From Oscillospiraceae bacterium (GTDB lineage Bacteria; Bacillota; Clostridia; Oscillospirales; Oscillospiraceae), in the NCBI GenBank assembly GCA_016296235.1, contig JAEDJR010000070.1, forward strand, positions 1 through 9,763: a stretch of 9,763 nt of DNA, in the 5' to 3' direction. A model generated the notes under the pieces. The model was not told the origin of the DNA and did no database searches. It was given only the letters and a program-made list of their open reading frames with translations. Within the stretch, counting starts at the first letter, position 1; every line of letters starts with the position of its first letter. Below are positions 1 through 6,286 of the stretch, piece by piece. A program made the translations under genes and the position numbers.

Positions 1-12
1 CTCCACCAAAAT

Positions 13-45
13 ACGAAATCCTGCCGTCATACGGCAGGATTTCGT
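13..45 (-). terminator. Rho-independent terminator of the pyridoxal kinase gene
   Basis: ACGAAATCCTGCCGT (13-27) and ACGGCAGGATTTCGT (31-45) are perfect reverse complements, giving a 15-bp stem with a 3-nt loop. On the minus strand the stem starts 6 nt after the kinase stop codon and is followed by ATTTTGG, a short U tract. On the plus strand the following bases are not T-rich, so termination of the minus-strand gene is the better reading. The U tract is short, so efficiency is uncertain. Confidence 0.8.
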
Positions 46-51
46 CCTATC

Positions 52-888
52 TCATGGCTGCATCAGGTTTAGAAGATATGGGATTGCCTCTTCGAAATTG
101 ACACCGCGGCGGGGATCGTCCGGTGGGCGGCGCAGAGTCCGTCGGATACATTCTGCTGTGAAATCTGCGGCCAGGGCGGCTGCATCCTGCCAGGTATATC
201 CTCTTGCCAGAGCGCCGACACAGACGCTGGAGAAAAGATCTCCCGTGCCATGGTAACTGGCCGGCAGCTTCTCCCGGCTGTAGAAACAGAATTCTCCATG
301 TTCCCGGTCATAGCCGGCGAAACCGGTTCTCCCCTCTTCCGGGCTGACACCGGTCAGAATGCAGGTTTTGGCGCCCAGGGCTGCGGTTTTTCTGAGCAGC
401 CCGCAGATTTCTTCTTTCGTGAAATGTTCCTGATAGGGAACTCCCGTCATCAGGCAGGCTTCTGTCAGGTTGGGAACAATCACATCCGCCTGGGCGCACA
501 GTTCCGCCATCTGTCCGACGAATGCCATGTCAAACCCACGGTACAACGTTCCATGGTCCGCCATGGCCGGATCGACGAAAATGAGATTTGTTTCGGTCCG
601 AAACTCTGCAAACAGCCGGCTCATGCACGCAATCTGCGCAGCGGAGCGCAAATACCCCGTGTAAATCGCGTCAAATGTAAACCCTGACTGCTTCCAATGG
701 TTGGTGATGGGTTCAATCTGGTTTGTCAGATCCTTGCAGGTGCAATTGGGAAACATGGTGTGGGTGGAGAGCACCGCCGTAGGCAGGACCGAAGCTTCCA
801 CTCCCATTGCAGAAATAACCGGAAGCGCTACCGTCAGAGAGCACTTCCCTACACAGGAAATATCCTGCACCGTCAAAACTCGCTTCAT
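52..888 (-). CDS. pdxY: Pyridoxal/pyridoxamine kinase (PdxY/PdxK type, ribokinase fold)
   Basis: A 278-residue cytosolic PfkB/ribokinase-fold kinase predicted to phosphorylate the 5'-hydroxyl of pyridoxal, pyridoxamine or pyridoxine with ATP in vitamin B6 salvage. The N-terminal VQDISCVGKCSLT (7-19) is the substrate-side motif typical of PdxY-like kinases. YTGYLRS (76-82), VDPAMADHG (105-113) and VPNLTEA (138-144) are the conserved central blocks. HGTGDLFSS (213-221) is the anion-hole/catalytic motif, with D217 as the expected catalytic base. The length is normal for the family. The ATG has GGAGGAAGAATT directly upstream. The gene is monocistronic, divergent from the SEDS gene, with its own -10 box and a strong terminator. 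HMP kinase (ThiD-like) activity is possible because the families overlap in activity, but the overall pattern is PdxY. The family call is firm; the preferred vitamer cannot be read from sequence. Confidence 0.92.
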   Translation of the reverse strand: MKRVLTVQDISCVGKCSLTVALPVISAMGVEASVLPTAVLSTHTMFPNCTCKDLTNQIEPITNHWKQSGFTFDAIYTGYLRSAAQIACMSRLFAEFRTETNLIFVDPAMADHGTLYRGFDMAFVGQMAELCAQADVIVPNLTEACLMTGVPYQEHFTKEEICGLLRKTAALGAKTCILTGVSPEEGRTGFAGYDREHGEFCFYSREKLPASYHGTGDLFSSVCVGALARGYTWQDAAALAADFTAECIRRTLRRPPDDPRRGVNFEEAIPYLLNLMQP

Positions 889-915
889 AATTCTTCCTCC
901 AGCATTCTTACTTCC

Positions 916-944
916 ATTATACTCCGGAAACGCAAGAAAGCTAT
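916..944 (-). promoter_or_regulatory. Promoter of the pyridoxal kinase gene
   Basis: A perfect TATAAT -10 box lies on the minus strand (ATTATA at 916-921 on the plus strand), 27 bp upstream of the kinase ATG. At 17-bp spacing the -35 position reads ATAGCT, a poor match, so only the -10 element is convincing. The SD sequence GGAGG sits between this box and the start codon. Confidence 0.5.
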
Positions 945-1002
945 GGTCAGTTTCTCATGATTTATCAGGGTCAGAGGATGAGAGTCTGGTGAAAAATGCA
1001 TC

Positions 1003-1031
1003 TTGTTGCCGGCAGAGAAAACGAGTATAAT
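1003..1031 (+). promoter_or_regulatory. SigA-type promoter of the SEDS gene
   Basis: TTGTTG (1003-1008), a 17-bp spacer, then a perfect TATAAT (1026-1031), followed about 37 bp later by the start codon of the SEDS polymerase gene. The TTG half of the -35 box matches consensus. It probably drives both the SEDS gene and the downstream SLH gene, since I see no clear promoter between those two. Confidence 0.65.
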
Positions 1032-1067
1032 AGAATGTGGTAAAAAATCTTCTGGGAGGTGCGCCCT

Positions 1068-2240
1068 TTGCGCTATGTGGGCCGTGCTATCGGTGATTTT
1101 GTAAAAAAAGCGGATATGGTGCTGCTGCTGCTCTGCACGGTTACCACGATCTTCGGTATGGTGGTTATTTCCAGCGCTACGGCGACGGAAGGCAGTTCCA
1201 GCTATCTGACAAAGCAGGCGGCGGCCCTGCTGATCGGAATTGTGATTTACGCGGTTCTGACTCTGATCGACGTGGATATCATTGCCGAACGCCGTGAGCT
1301 GCTGCTCCTGTTCAGCATTCTGTTTATCGGCCTTTTGAAGTTCTTCGGCATTAAGGGCGATACCGGCAACCGAAGCTGGCTGGATATTCCTCTGCTGCCC
1401 ATCAACATTCAGCCTGCCGAGATCTGCAAAGTATTCTTCATCATCATTCTGGCCAAAATGATGAGCGTAAACCAAAATAAGCTGTCCTCGCCTCTGAACG
1501 TGATCAAAATGGGCCTTCTGACCGTTTTCTTCTTTGGCTTGATTGTTTATGTGTCTTCCGATGCCGGTGTTGCCCTGATCTATGTGTTTATCTTTCTGAC
1601 CATGGCTTTTGTGGGCGGCGTCAATCTGATCTGGTTCCTGCTGGGTATCGGCGCTGTTGCGTTGGCAGCTCCCGTGCTTCTGACACTGGTGAGAGAAGAC
1701 CAGTATAATCGGATTATGATGCTCTTTGATCCCAGCATCGACCCAACCGGCACAGGCGTGCGCTGGCAGACTAACCTCTCTCTGCGGTACATTCAGAACG
1801 GCGGCGTTGCCGGTCAGGGCTTGTACAACGGTACCATGGTCAAAGGTGAAGTCAACCCGGCCCAGCACACGGACTTTATCTTCTCCTCCATTGCTGAGGA
1901 GCTCGGGATGTTGGGCTGTGTTGTTGCCCTGCTGCTTCTGAGCGCCATCTTAATTCGCTGCATTTATGTAGGAGTAAAATCCGGCAACTTCATGAACCGG
2001 ACCATCTGCATCGGCATTGCCGGCATGCTGCTGTTCCAGATCGTCGTCAACGTCGGCATGTGCGTGGGCCTGTTCCCTGTCATCGGCCTGACCCTGCCCT
2101 TTATCAGTTATGGCGCTTCCTCCATCGTCAGTATGTTTATGGCCATGGGGGTGGTTTCCGGCATTCATATGCGGCCGGCGCCGGACGGAACCGCGCAATA
2201 TATCCGGCCGAAACACAGCCTGTCTTTATCATTGGAATAA
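1068..2240 (+). CDS. rodA: SEDS-family peptidoglycan polymerase (RodA/FtsW/SpoVE)
   Basis: A polytopic membrane protein of 390 residues, the usual RodA/FtsW length. SEDS proteins polymerise lipid II into glycan strands together with a class B PBP. Visible family motifs are GNRSWLDI...NIQPAEICK (100-121, with the conserved W104 and the QPAE block), SSDAGVAL (163-170), HTDFIFSSIAEELG (267-280, with D269, equivalent to the Asp reported as essential in SEDS proteins) and LPFISYGASS (343-352). Around ten hydrophobic segments are evident. I chose TTG at 1068 because GGGAGG (1054-1059) lies 8 nt upstream; the in-frame GTG at 1059 lies inside that ribosome site. No PBP or division cluster is adjacent, so RodA, FtsW and SpoVE roles cannot be separated from context. 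RodA is the default because the protein is short and lacks an FtsW-like extended N terminus. Confidence 0.9.
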   Translation: MRYVGRAIGDFVKKADMVLLLLCTVTTIFGMVVISSATATEGSSSYLTKQAAALLIGIVIYAVLTLIDVDIIAERRELLLLFSILFIGLLKFFGIKGDTGNRSWLDIPLLPINIQPAEICKVFFIIILAKMMSVNQNKLSSPLNVIKMGLLTVFFFGLIVYVSSDAGVALIYVFIFLTMAFVGGVNLIWFLLGIGAVALAAPVLLTLVREDQYNRIMMLFDPSIDPTGTGVRWQTNLSLRYIQNGGVAGQGLYNGTMVKGEVNPAQHTDFIFSSIAEELGMLGCVVALLLLSAILIRCIYVGVKSGNFMNRTICIGIAGMLLFQIVVNVGMCVGLFPVIGLTLPFISYGASSIVSMFMAMGVVSGIHMRPAPDGTAQYIRPKHSLSLSLE

Positions 2241-2255
2241 GATTCTAATTTCAGC

Positions 2256-2313
2256 AAACACTACCTCCGAAATCTCTTTGCGGCGACGCATATGATTAGG
2301 AGGTAGTATTTTT
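2256..2313 (+). promoter_or_regulatory. Leader RNA hairpin enclosing the ribosome site of the SLH gene
   Basis: ACTACCTCC (2260-2268) is the exact reverse complement of GGAGGTAGT (2299-2307). The right arm contains the Shine-Dalgarno AGGAGG (2298-2303) of the gene starting at 2312. Across one C/A mismatch, AAA (2256-2258) can pair with TTT (2309-2311). Inside the 30-nt loop, TGCG-GCGA-CGCA (2279-2290) forms a small hairpin closed by a GNRA tetraloop. The outer stem is followed by a T run (2309-2313). The structure can be read as a translation-blocking leader, as a weak intrinsic terminator after the SEDS gene, or as both. It matches no riboswitch class that I recognise. Confidence 0.5.
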
Positions 2314-3556
2314 GTATCAAGCAAAGCATATCGGACGTCTGGCTGTCGTTGTCATGCTCCTGGCAGCGGTTATGACCATTCCGGCAGCCGCCCAGGAACT
2401 CACGGTACCAGCCAGCACGGAATTCTGCTTCACGGCAGATGATTTCACACAGGACGGCGAGGACGGCATCTTCCTGACGGCTGTGCCCAGTTCCAGAATT
2501 GCAACGGTTTATTATGGCGAACGTGCCCTTCGGGCGGGCGACGCCCTGCCCAAGGAGGCCCTCAACCAGCTGACCCTGCATACGGACTGTGTAACCCAAC
2601 AGGACGCTTCGGTAGAGTATTATACCGTCTCTGACGGGAAGATCACTGCCGCCAAAGCGCTGAAGCTTTCCATTCTGCCAAAAAAGAATCATCCCCCCAC
2701 GGCGGAGAACAGCAGCTTTGAAACCTATAAAAACATTGCCAACACCGGAGAGCTGAAAGCATCTGATCCGGAGGGTTCCGAACTGACCTACACCCTGATG
2801 GACACGCCCAAGCGTGGGGACGTGGAGCTTCGGGCTGACGGTACCTTCACCTATACGCCCAAAGAAAACAAGGTCGGCAACGACAGCTTCACGTTTACCG
2901 TAACCGATGATGCCGGCAACACCTCTGAGCCTGCAAAGGTCTCGATCAAAATCAAGAAGCCGACCGACAAGGCCGTTTATGCAGATATGAATGGTGATCC
3001 GGATGCATTTGCTGCCATGTGGATGAAGGACGAGGGCATTTTCACCGGTTCCATCATTGGCGGCAATCTCTGCTTCTCACCGGACGAGACCGTTTCCCGC
3101 GGAGAATTCCTGGTTATGGTGATGAAGCTGGTGGACGCCGAGGCCAGCGAAAGCCAGATGACCTCCGGTTTTGCAGACGAAGCGATGACGCCCGGTTGGA
3201 TGCAGCCCTATATCGTATCGGCGCTGGGCAATGGCATGATCTCCGGCGTCAGCTCTGAGGAGGGCGTGGTATTCCGCCCTGCGGCGGCGTTGACCAAGGC
3301 GGAAGCTGCTGTGATGCTGCAGAATATTTTGCAGCTGCCCGCCAGCGACACAACACCCGTGTTCTCACAGAATGCGGATGACACCATCCCGGTTTGGGCC
3401 GCAGAAGCGGCGGCCGCCCTTTCTCAGGCAGGCATTGATGTGGAGCTGACCCACGGCGACGATCCCATAAGCCGCAGAGATGTGGCGAAGATCTTCTACC
3501 ATGTCAGCGTACTGCTGCAGGGCGAAGAAGCATCTGCGTTTCACTGGGCCGCATAA
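2312..3556 (+). CDS. Exported SLH-domain protein with two Ig/cadherin-like domains
   Basis: A predicted surface protein of 414 residues. Residues 1-27 form a signal peptide (basic start, hydrophobic core 11-23, AxA cleavage before Q28). Residues about 30-123 resemble a cadherin/Ig-like module ending in the VEYYTVSDGK strand. Residues 127-215 are a clearer Ig/cadherin-like module: NHPPTAENSSFET, SDPEGSELTYTL, DGTFTYTPKEN, DSFTFTVTDDAGN. SLH repeats follow. The first, 221-274, has FSPDETVSRGEF; the second, 286-340, has W296 and FRPAAALTKAEA; a third, about 350-402, lacks the F-x-P element. SLH repeats bind secondary cell wall polymers, so the protein is probably non-covalently wall-bound. The start is TTG, with AGGAGG 8 nt upstream inside a hairpin. 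It lies 71 nt after the SEDS gene on the same strand, so co-transcription is likely. No catalytic domain is seen; a structural or adhesive role is inferred. Confidence 0.85.
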   Translation: MYQAKHIGRLAVVVMLLAAVMTIPAAAQELTVPASTEFCFTADDFTQDGEDGIFLTAVPSSRIATVYYGERALRAGDALPKEALNQLTLHTDCVTQQDASVEYYTVSDGKITAAKALKLSILPKKNHPPTAENSSFETYKNIANTGELKASDPEGSELTYTLMDTPKRGDVELRADGTFTYTPKENKVGNDSFTFTVTDDAGNTSEPAKVSIKIKKPTDKAVYADMNGDPDAFAAMWMKDEGIFTGSIIGGNLCFSPDETVSRGEFLVMVMKLVDAEASESQMTSGFADEAMTPGWMQPYIVSALGNGMISGVSSEEGVVFRPAAALTKAEAAVMLQNILQLPASDTTPVFSQNADDTIPVWAAEAAAALSQAGIDVELTHGDDPISRRDVAKIFYHVSVLLQGEEASAFHWAA

Positions 3557-3561
3557 AATAA

Positions 3562-3589
3562 CGGCGTGCTGCAATTCCGCAGCACGCCG
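3562..3589. terminator. Shared terminator between convergent genes
   Basis: CGGCGTGCTGC (3562-3572) and GCAGCACGCCG (3579-3589) form a perfect 11-bp GC-rich stem with a 6-nt loop, placed between the stop codons of the SLH gene and the convergent coiled-coil gene. On the minus strand it is followed by TTATTTTA, a fair U tract. On the plus strand the tail is CTTGGCGTTTA, which is weaker. It probably serves both directions, best for the minus strand. Confidence 0.8.
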
Positions 3590-3597
3590 CTTGGCGT

Positions 3598-4062
3598 TTA
3601 GGCTTCTTCGCCGGGGGCTTCCTCCTCAGGGGTCTGGGTGTCCACAACCTCGATCTGAATATCGGGCGTTTCTTCGGTCTGATCGGGTTCCTGCGGCTCG
3701 ACATCGGCGAAATCAGCTTCCGTGACGTCATCGATATCCGCATCGGCCGCATTTTCCATCTGCACCTGTTCGGCCTTCAGCTCTTCGATATAGTCCTGCA
3801 GATCGGCGATGGTCTGCTTCGCCTCATCGATTTTCCGGCACCAGGGCAGGTATTCCGCAGCGTCCATTTCTTCTCCCACCGCGTAGTCTCTGTAGTAGAG
3901 CTTGCCCAGTTCCATCTCCGCTTTCTTGATTTTGTCCTCCTCGGAATAAATCGAGACGTTGGCCTTTGCAATCTCCGCCAGCTTCTTGGTCTTTCTGGCG
4001 GCGATCTGCGCAGCTTCCGTTGCTTTCTCGCGGAGGCTGTCAATGCTGTCAAAAAATGCCAT
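3598..4062 (-). CDS. Small coiled-coil protein with acidic C-terminal tail, function unknown
   Basis: A 154-residue protein with no signal peptide or membrane segment. Residues 6-35 are an amphipathic, Lys/Ala-rich helix; residues 41-105 are a helical, probably coiled-coil region with LGKLYYRDY (52-60) and a conserved-looking Cys at 75. Residues 104-154 are very rich in Glu and Asp and low in complexity. The front part resembles small hypothetical proteins common in Clostridia that often end in a zinc ribbon; here that position holds an acidic tail with no cysteines. I chose ATG at 4062 because AAAGGAG lies 7 nt upstream. An in-frame ATG at 4095 would place the ribosome site inside the gene and overlaps the -10 box. 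It has its own promoter and shares a terminator with the convergent SLH gene. Function unknown. Confidence 0.8.
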   Translation of the reverse strand: MAFFDSIDSLREKATEAAQIAARKTKKLAEIAKANVSIYSEEDKIKKAEMELGKLYYRDYAVGEEMDAAEYLPWCRKIDEAKQTIADLQDYIEELKAEQVQMENAADADIDDVTEADFADVEPQEPDQTEETPDIQIEVVDTQTPEEEAPGEEA

Positions 4063-4093
4063 GGTAAGACTCCTTTCAGAATGTATTTGTTTC

Positions 4094-4121
4094 ATTATAA
4101 CACAGGAAATTGGAAAAACAA
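4094..4121 (-). promoter_or_regulatory. Extended -10 promoter of the coiled-coil gene
   Basis: On the minus strand TGTTATAAT (complement of 4094-4102) is a perfect TATAAT preceded by the TGn extension. TTGTTT (complement of 4116-4121) lies 16 bp further upstream. The promoter falls almost entirely in the 62-nt gap after the lgt stop codon, so the small gene can be expressed independently of the lgt operon. I see no convincing terminator after lgt, so read-through is also possible. Confidence 0.65.
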
Positions 4122-4124
4122 CGG

Positions 4125-4997
4125 TTATTCCGGCTGATCCTGATCTTTTTTGTCGGCTTCCGCCTGATCTGCTGCTGCTTGGTTGACATAAAGTCCACTT
4201 TGCTGCGGTTTTTTCGTGATTCGCACATAGGCAACGAAAGCCAATGCCGCAGCACAGGAAACAGCTGCCAGCAGCTGGCTGACTCTTATTCCTGTGCCAA
4301 ACAAGTACAGACTGTCTGTTCGGAGACCCTCAATCCATGCGCGGCCCAGTCCATACCAGGCCACATACAGAGCGAAAACCTCGCCGTCAAACTTCCGGCG
4401 CTTGGAATAACCATGCAGCAGTGCAAAGCCGATCAGATTCCACAGTGATTCATAGAGGAACGTGGGGTGATAATAGGTCACCGTGCCGGAGGTATCGGCA
4501 ATGCCCATTTTCAGGAAAGAATCCGTGACGCCGCCATGAGCTTCCCGGTTGATGAAATTCCCCCAGCGGCCCACCAGCTGTCCAATGAGCAATCCCAATC
4601 CGCCGATGTCCAGAAAGGGTCCCAGCGGCAGCTTTCGGATTTTGCAGAACAGAATCACAGCCAGCACTGCGCCGATGATACCGCCGTAAATGGCCAGTCC
4701 GCCCTCCCAGATATACAAGACGGAAATGGGATGATCCGCATAGAGTTCCCAATAGAAGATGCAATAATACAGTCTGGCGCAGACGATGGCTGCCGGCACA
4801 GCGGCAAAGAGCATATCCAGAATGTTGTCTTCCACCAGTCCGAAGGTTTTCACCCTTGCCAGGGCATATGCAACAGCCAGAACAAAGCCGGCTGCAATGA
4901 TAATTCCATACCAGTAGATATCTTTTCCGAACACGGAAAAGGCGACCGGGCTGGGATTGACTTCAATTCCCAGATTGGGGAATGATATGGCACCCAT
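4125..4997 (-). CDS. lgt: Prolipoprotein diacylglyceryl transferase
   Basis: A 290-residue integral membrane enzyme that moves a diacylglyceryl group from phosphatidylglycerol to the lipobox cysteine of prolipoproteins. The Lgt signature is clear: GRWGNFINREAHGG (143-156, with R144 and N147), YHPTFLYES (176-184), and GLGRAWIEGLRTDSL (216-230, carrying the arginines expected at the catalytic face). IWEGGLAIYGGIIG (96-109) aligns with the E. coli block around His103, but has Tyr104 at that position. About seven membrane segments are seen. The last 20 residues are a hydrophilic acidic/Ala tail. I chose ATG at 4997 because AGGAGG sits 7 nt upstream. The in-frame ATG at 5030 overlaps the upstream gene and adds a non-family leader. 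Only 11 nt separate it from the upstream M16 peptidase, so it is the third gene of that operon. Confidence 0.95.
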   Translation of the reverse strand: MGAISFPNLGIEVNPSPVAFSVFGKDIYWYGIIIAAGFVLAVAYALARVKTFGLVEDNILDMLFAAVPAAIVCARLYYCIFYWELYADHPISVLYIWEGGLAIYGGIIGAVLAVILFCKIRKLPLGPFLDIGGLGLLIGQLVGRWGNFINREAHGGVTDSFLKMGIADTSGTVTYYHPTFLYESLWNLIGFALLHGYSKRRKFDGEVFALYVAWYGLGRAWIEGLRTDSLYLFGTGIRVSQLLAAVSCAAALAFVAYVRITKKPQQSGLYVNQAAADQAEADKKDQDQPE

Positions 4998-5008
4998 AGA
5001 TGATCCTC

Positions 5009-6286
5009 CTATCTGTTTTCCTTCGGCCAAATCACAGATATGGCCGATTTGCTCTCGCAGACCGTCTCATCCAGGAACCGGGCAACCTGCTCCCGGGTGA
5101 CGGCACGGAACAGCTCCGGGAAGCGGTAATAATCCACACCCTCAAACTCATAGGCACAGGTTCGGTAGCAGATGCTCTCAAAGCCGTCCAGATCCCGCAT
5201 CCGGCGGCCCAGGGCGGATTTTTTCAGCCGCTGGAACAATTCCGGATCGACGCCGTCCCGGCGAATCCGCTGCGCCTCCTTCAGGATTTCCGCGCAAACT
5301 GCTTCGGGATCCCGGCTGTCGCCGCCGGCGGTCAGCATGCTGGCGCTGCGGAGTCCTTCATAGCCGCAGGAGAAGCCGGAATCAATGAGATTCTGCTCAT
5401 AGAGGCGCGCATACAGAGGCGAGGATTCTCCCATCAGCACTTCGGCCGCCAGTTCTCCGATGATTTCCTGCGTCATGGAATCCTCTCCGTAAACCGCCGG
5501 CTTGGCCTTGAAGCCAAAGCCAAACATCGGCATGGAGATTTCCATTTTATCCTCGACGCGCTTTTCTGCCGGTGTATCCGGCTCGTCCGGCCCATAGTCC
5601 CGCTCCGGAAGAGACGTCCGTCCCCCGGGCACCAGCTGCTCTGCAATCCGGAACACCAGCTCGGGATCCACATCGCCGACAACGCACAGCATCATATTGG
5701 CAGGCGTGTAAAAGGCTTCATAGCATTGATACAAGGTCTGTTCCGTAATATCTCCAATGCTCTCCACCGTGCCGGCGATGCTGTTTCGCACCGGGTGGTG
5801 GGCATACAGGGCGGCGTAGAGATTCTCGTATACTTTGGAATCCGCACTGTCCTCATACATTCGAATCTCCTGGGCGATGATACCGCGCTCTTTTTCCACG
5901 GTTTCCGCCGTGAAATAGGGAGTTGAGACATAGTTCAGAAGGATTTCGAGATTTTCGCGGAAGTGTTCCGTGCATTCCACATAGTATGCGGTCATGTCAT
6001 AGCTGGTGAACGCATTGGGGCTGCCGCCATAGCGGGAAAACAGCTGATTGACATCGCAGTCCGGCATATCGAACAATTTATGCTCCAGATAATGGGCCAC
6101 GCCCATGGGTGCATCATATTCCCTGCCGTTGAGGCGGAACCTGCTGTCCATGGAGCCGTAGTTGACGGCCGCAAAGGCATAGGCCTTGGCGAAGCCCGGC
6201 TTCCTGACCACCCGGGTCAGCAATCCGTTGGACAGCCGTGCTTCCACAACGGTCTCACCCAGCTGCGGATAGGGTTTTTCAATCAT
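5009..6286 (-). CDS. ymfH: M16 family zinc peptidase, catalytic subunit (YmfH-like)
   Basis: A 425-residue M16-type metallopeptidase. The inverted zinc motif HYLEH (H65, E68, H69) is intact, and ERGIIAQEI (133-141) supplies the third zinc ligand, most likely E140. MGVAHYLEHKLFD and the SRYGGSPNAFTSYDMTAYY block (84-102) are typical of the Bacillus YmfH group (written YfmH in some annotations). No signal peptide is seen, so it is probably cytosolic. The upstream gene encodes a partner that lacks the zinc motif, suggesting a two-chain M16 enzyme like the mitochondrial processing peptidase or AlbE/AlbF. Public annotations associate the pair with the EF-P modification pathway of B. subtilis; I infer only a possible link. 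Start and stop overlap as ATGA with the upstream gene, and AAGGGGG lies 7 nt before the ATG, so translational coupling is likely. Confidence 0.9.
   Translation of the reverse strand: MIEKPYPQLGETVVEARLSNGLLTRVVRKPGFAKAYAFAAVNYGSMDSRFRLNGREYDAPMGVAHYLEHKLFDMPDCDVNQLFSRYGGSPNAFTSYDMTAYYVECTEHFRENLEILLNYVSTPYFTAETVEKERGIIAQEIRMYEDSADSKVYENLYAALYAHHPVRNSIAGTVESIGDITEQTLYQCYEAFYTPANMMLCVVGDVDPELVFRIAEQLVPGGRTSLPERDYGPDEPDTPAEKRVEDKMEISMPMFGFGFKAKPAVYGEDSMTQEIIGELAAEVLMGESSPLYARLYEQNLIDSGFSCGYEGLRSASMLTAGGDSRDPEAVCAEILKEAQRIRRDGVDPELFQRLKKSALGRRMRDLDGFESICYRTCAYEFEGVDYYRFPELFRAVTREQVARFLDETVCESKSAISVIWPKENR

Noticed and set aside
945..983. GGTCAG direct repeat (945-950, 969-974) and TCTCAT/ATGAGA inverted repeat (953-958, 978-983) in the divergent gap
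   Set aside because: Six-base matches in a 180-base gap are expected by chance, and they do not align with either promoter in a clear operator position.
885..1868. Long minus-strand open frame (327 codons) opposite the SEDS gene
   Set aside because: Its translation is low in hydrophobic residues and rich in His/Gln, the typical product of reading a membrane protein gene backwards. It has no family motif, and it overlaps a strongly supported gene.
2255..2313. Possible cyclic-di-GMP or other known riboswitch, suggested by GCAAAC and a GNRA loop
   Set aside because: The conserved core of the GEMM class is not present beyond the short GCAAAC string, and the element is too small. Kept only as an unclassified leader hairpin.
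4998..5030. Upstream ATG at 5030 as the lgt start
   Set aside because: It overlaps the preceding peptidase gene, adds a leader unlike Lgt proteins, and places the AGGAGG site inside the coding region.
5000..5926. Plus-strand open frame of 308 codons opposite the YmfH-like gene
   Set aside because: It lies wholly within an M16 peptidase gene with intact catalytic motifs, and its translation shows no recognisable domain.
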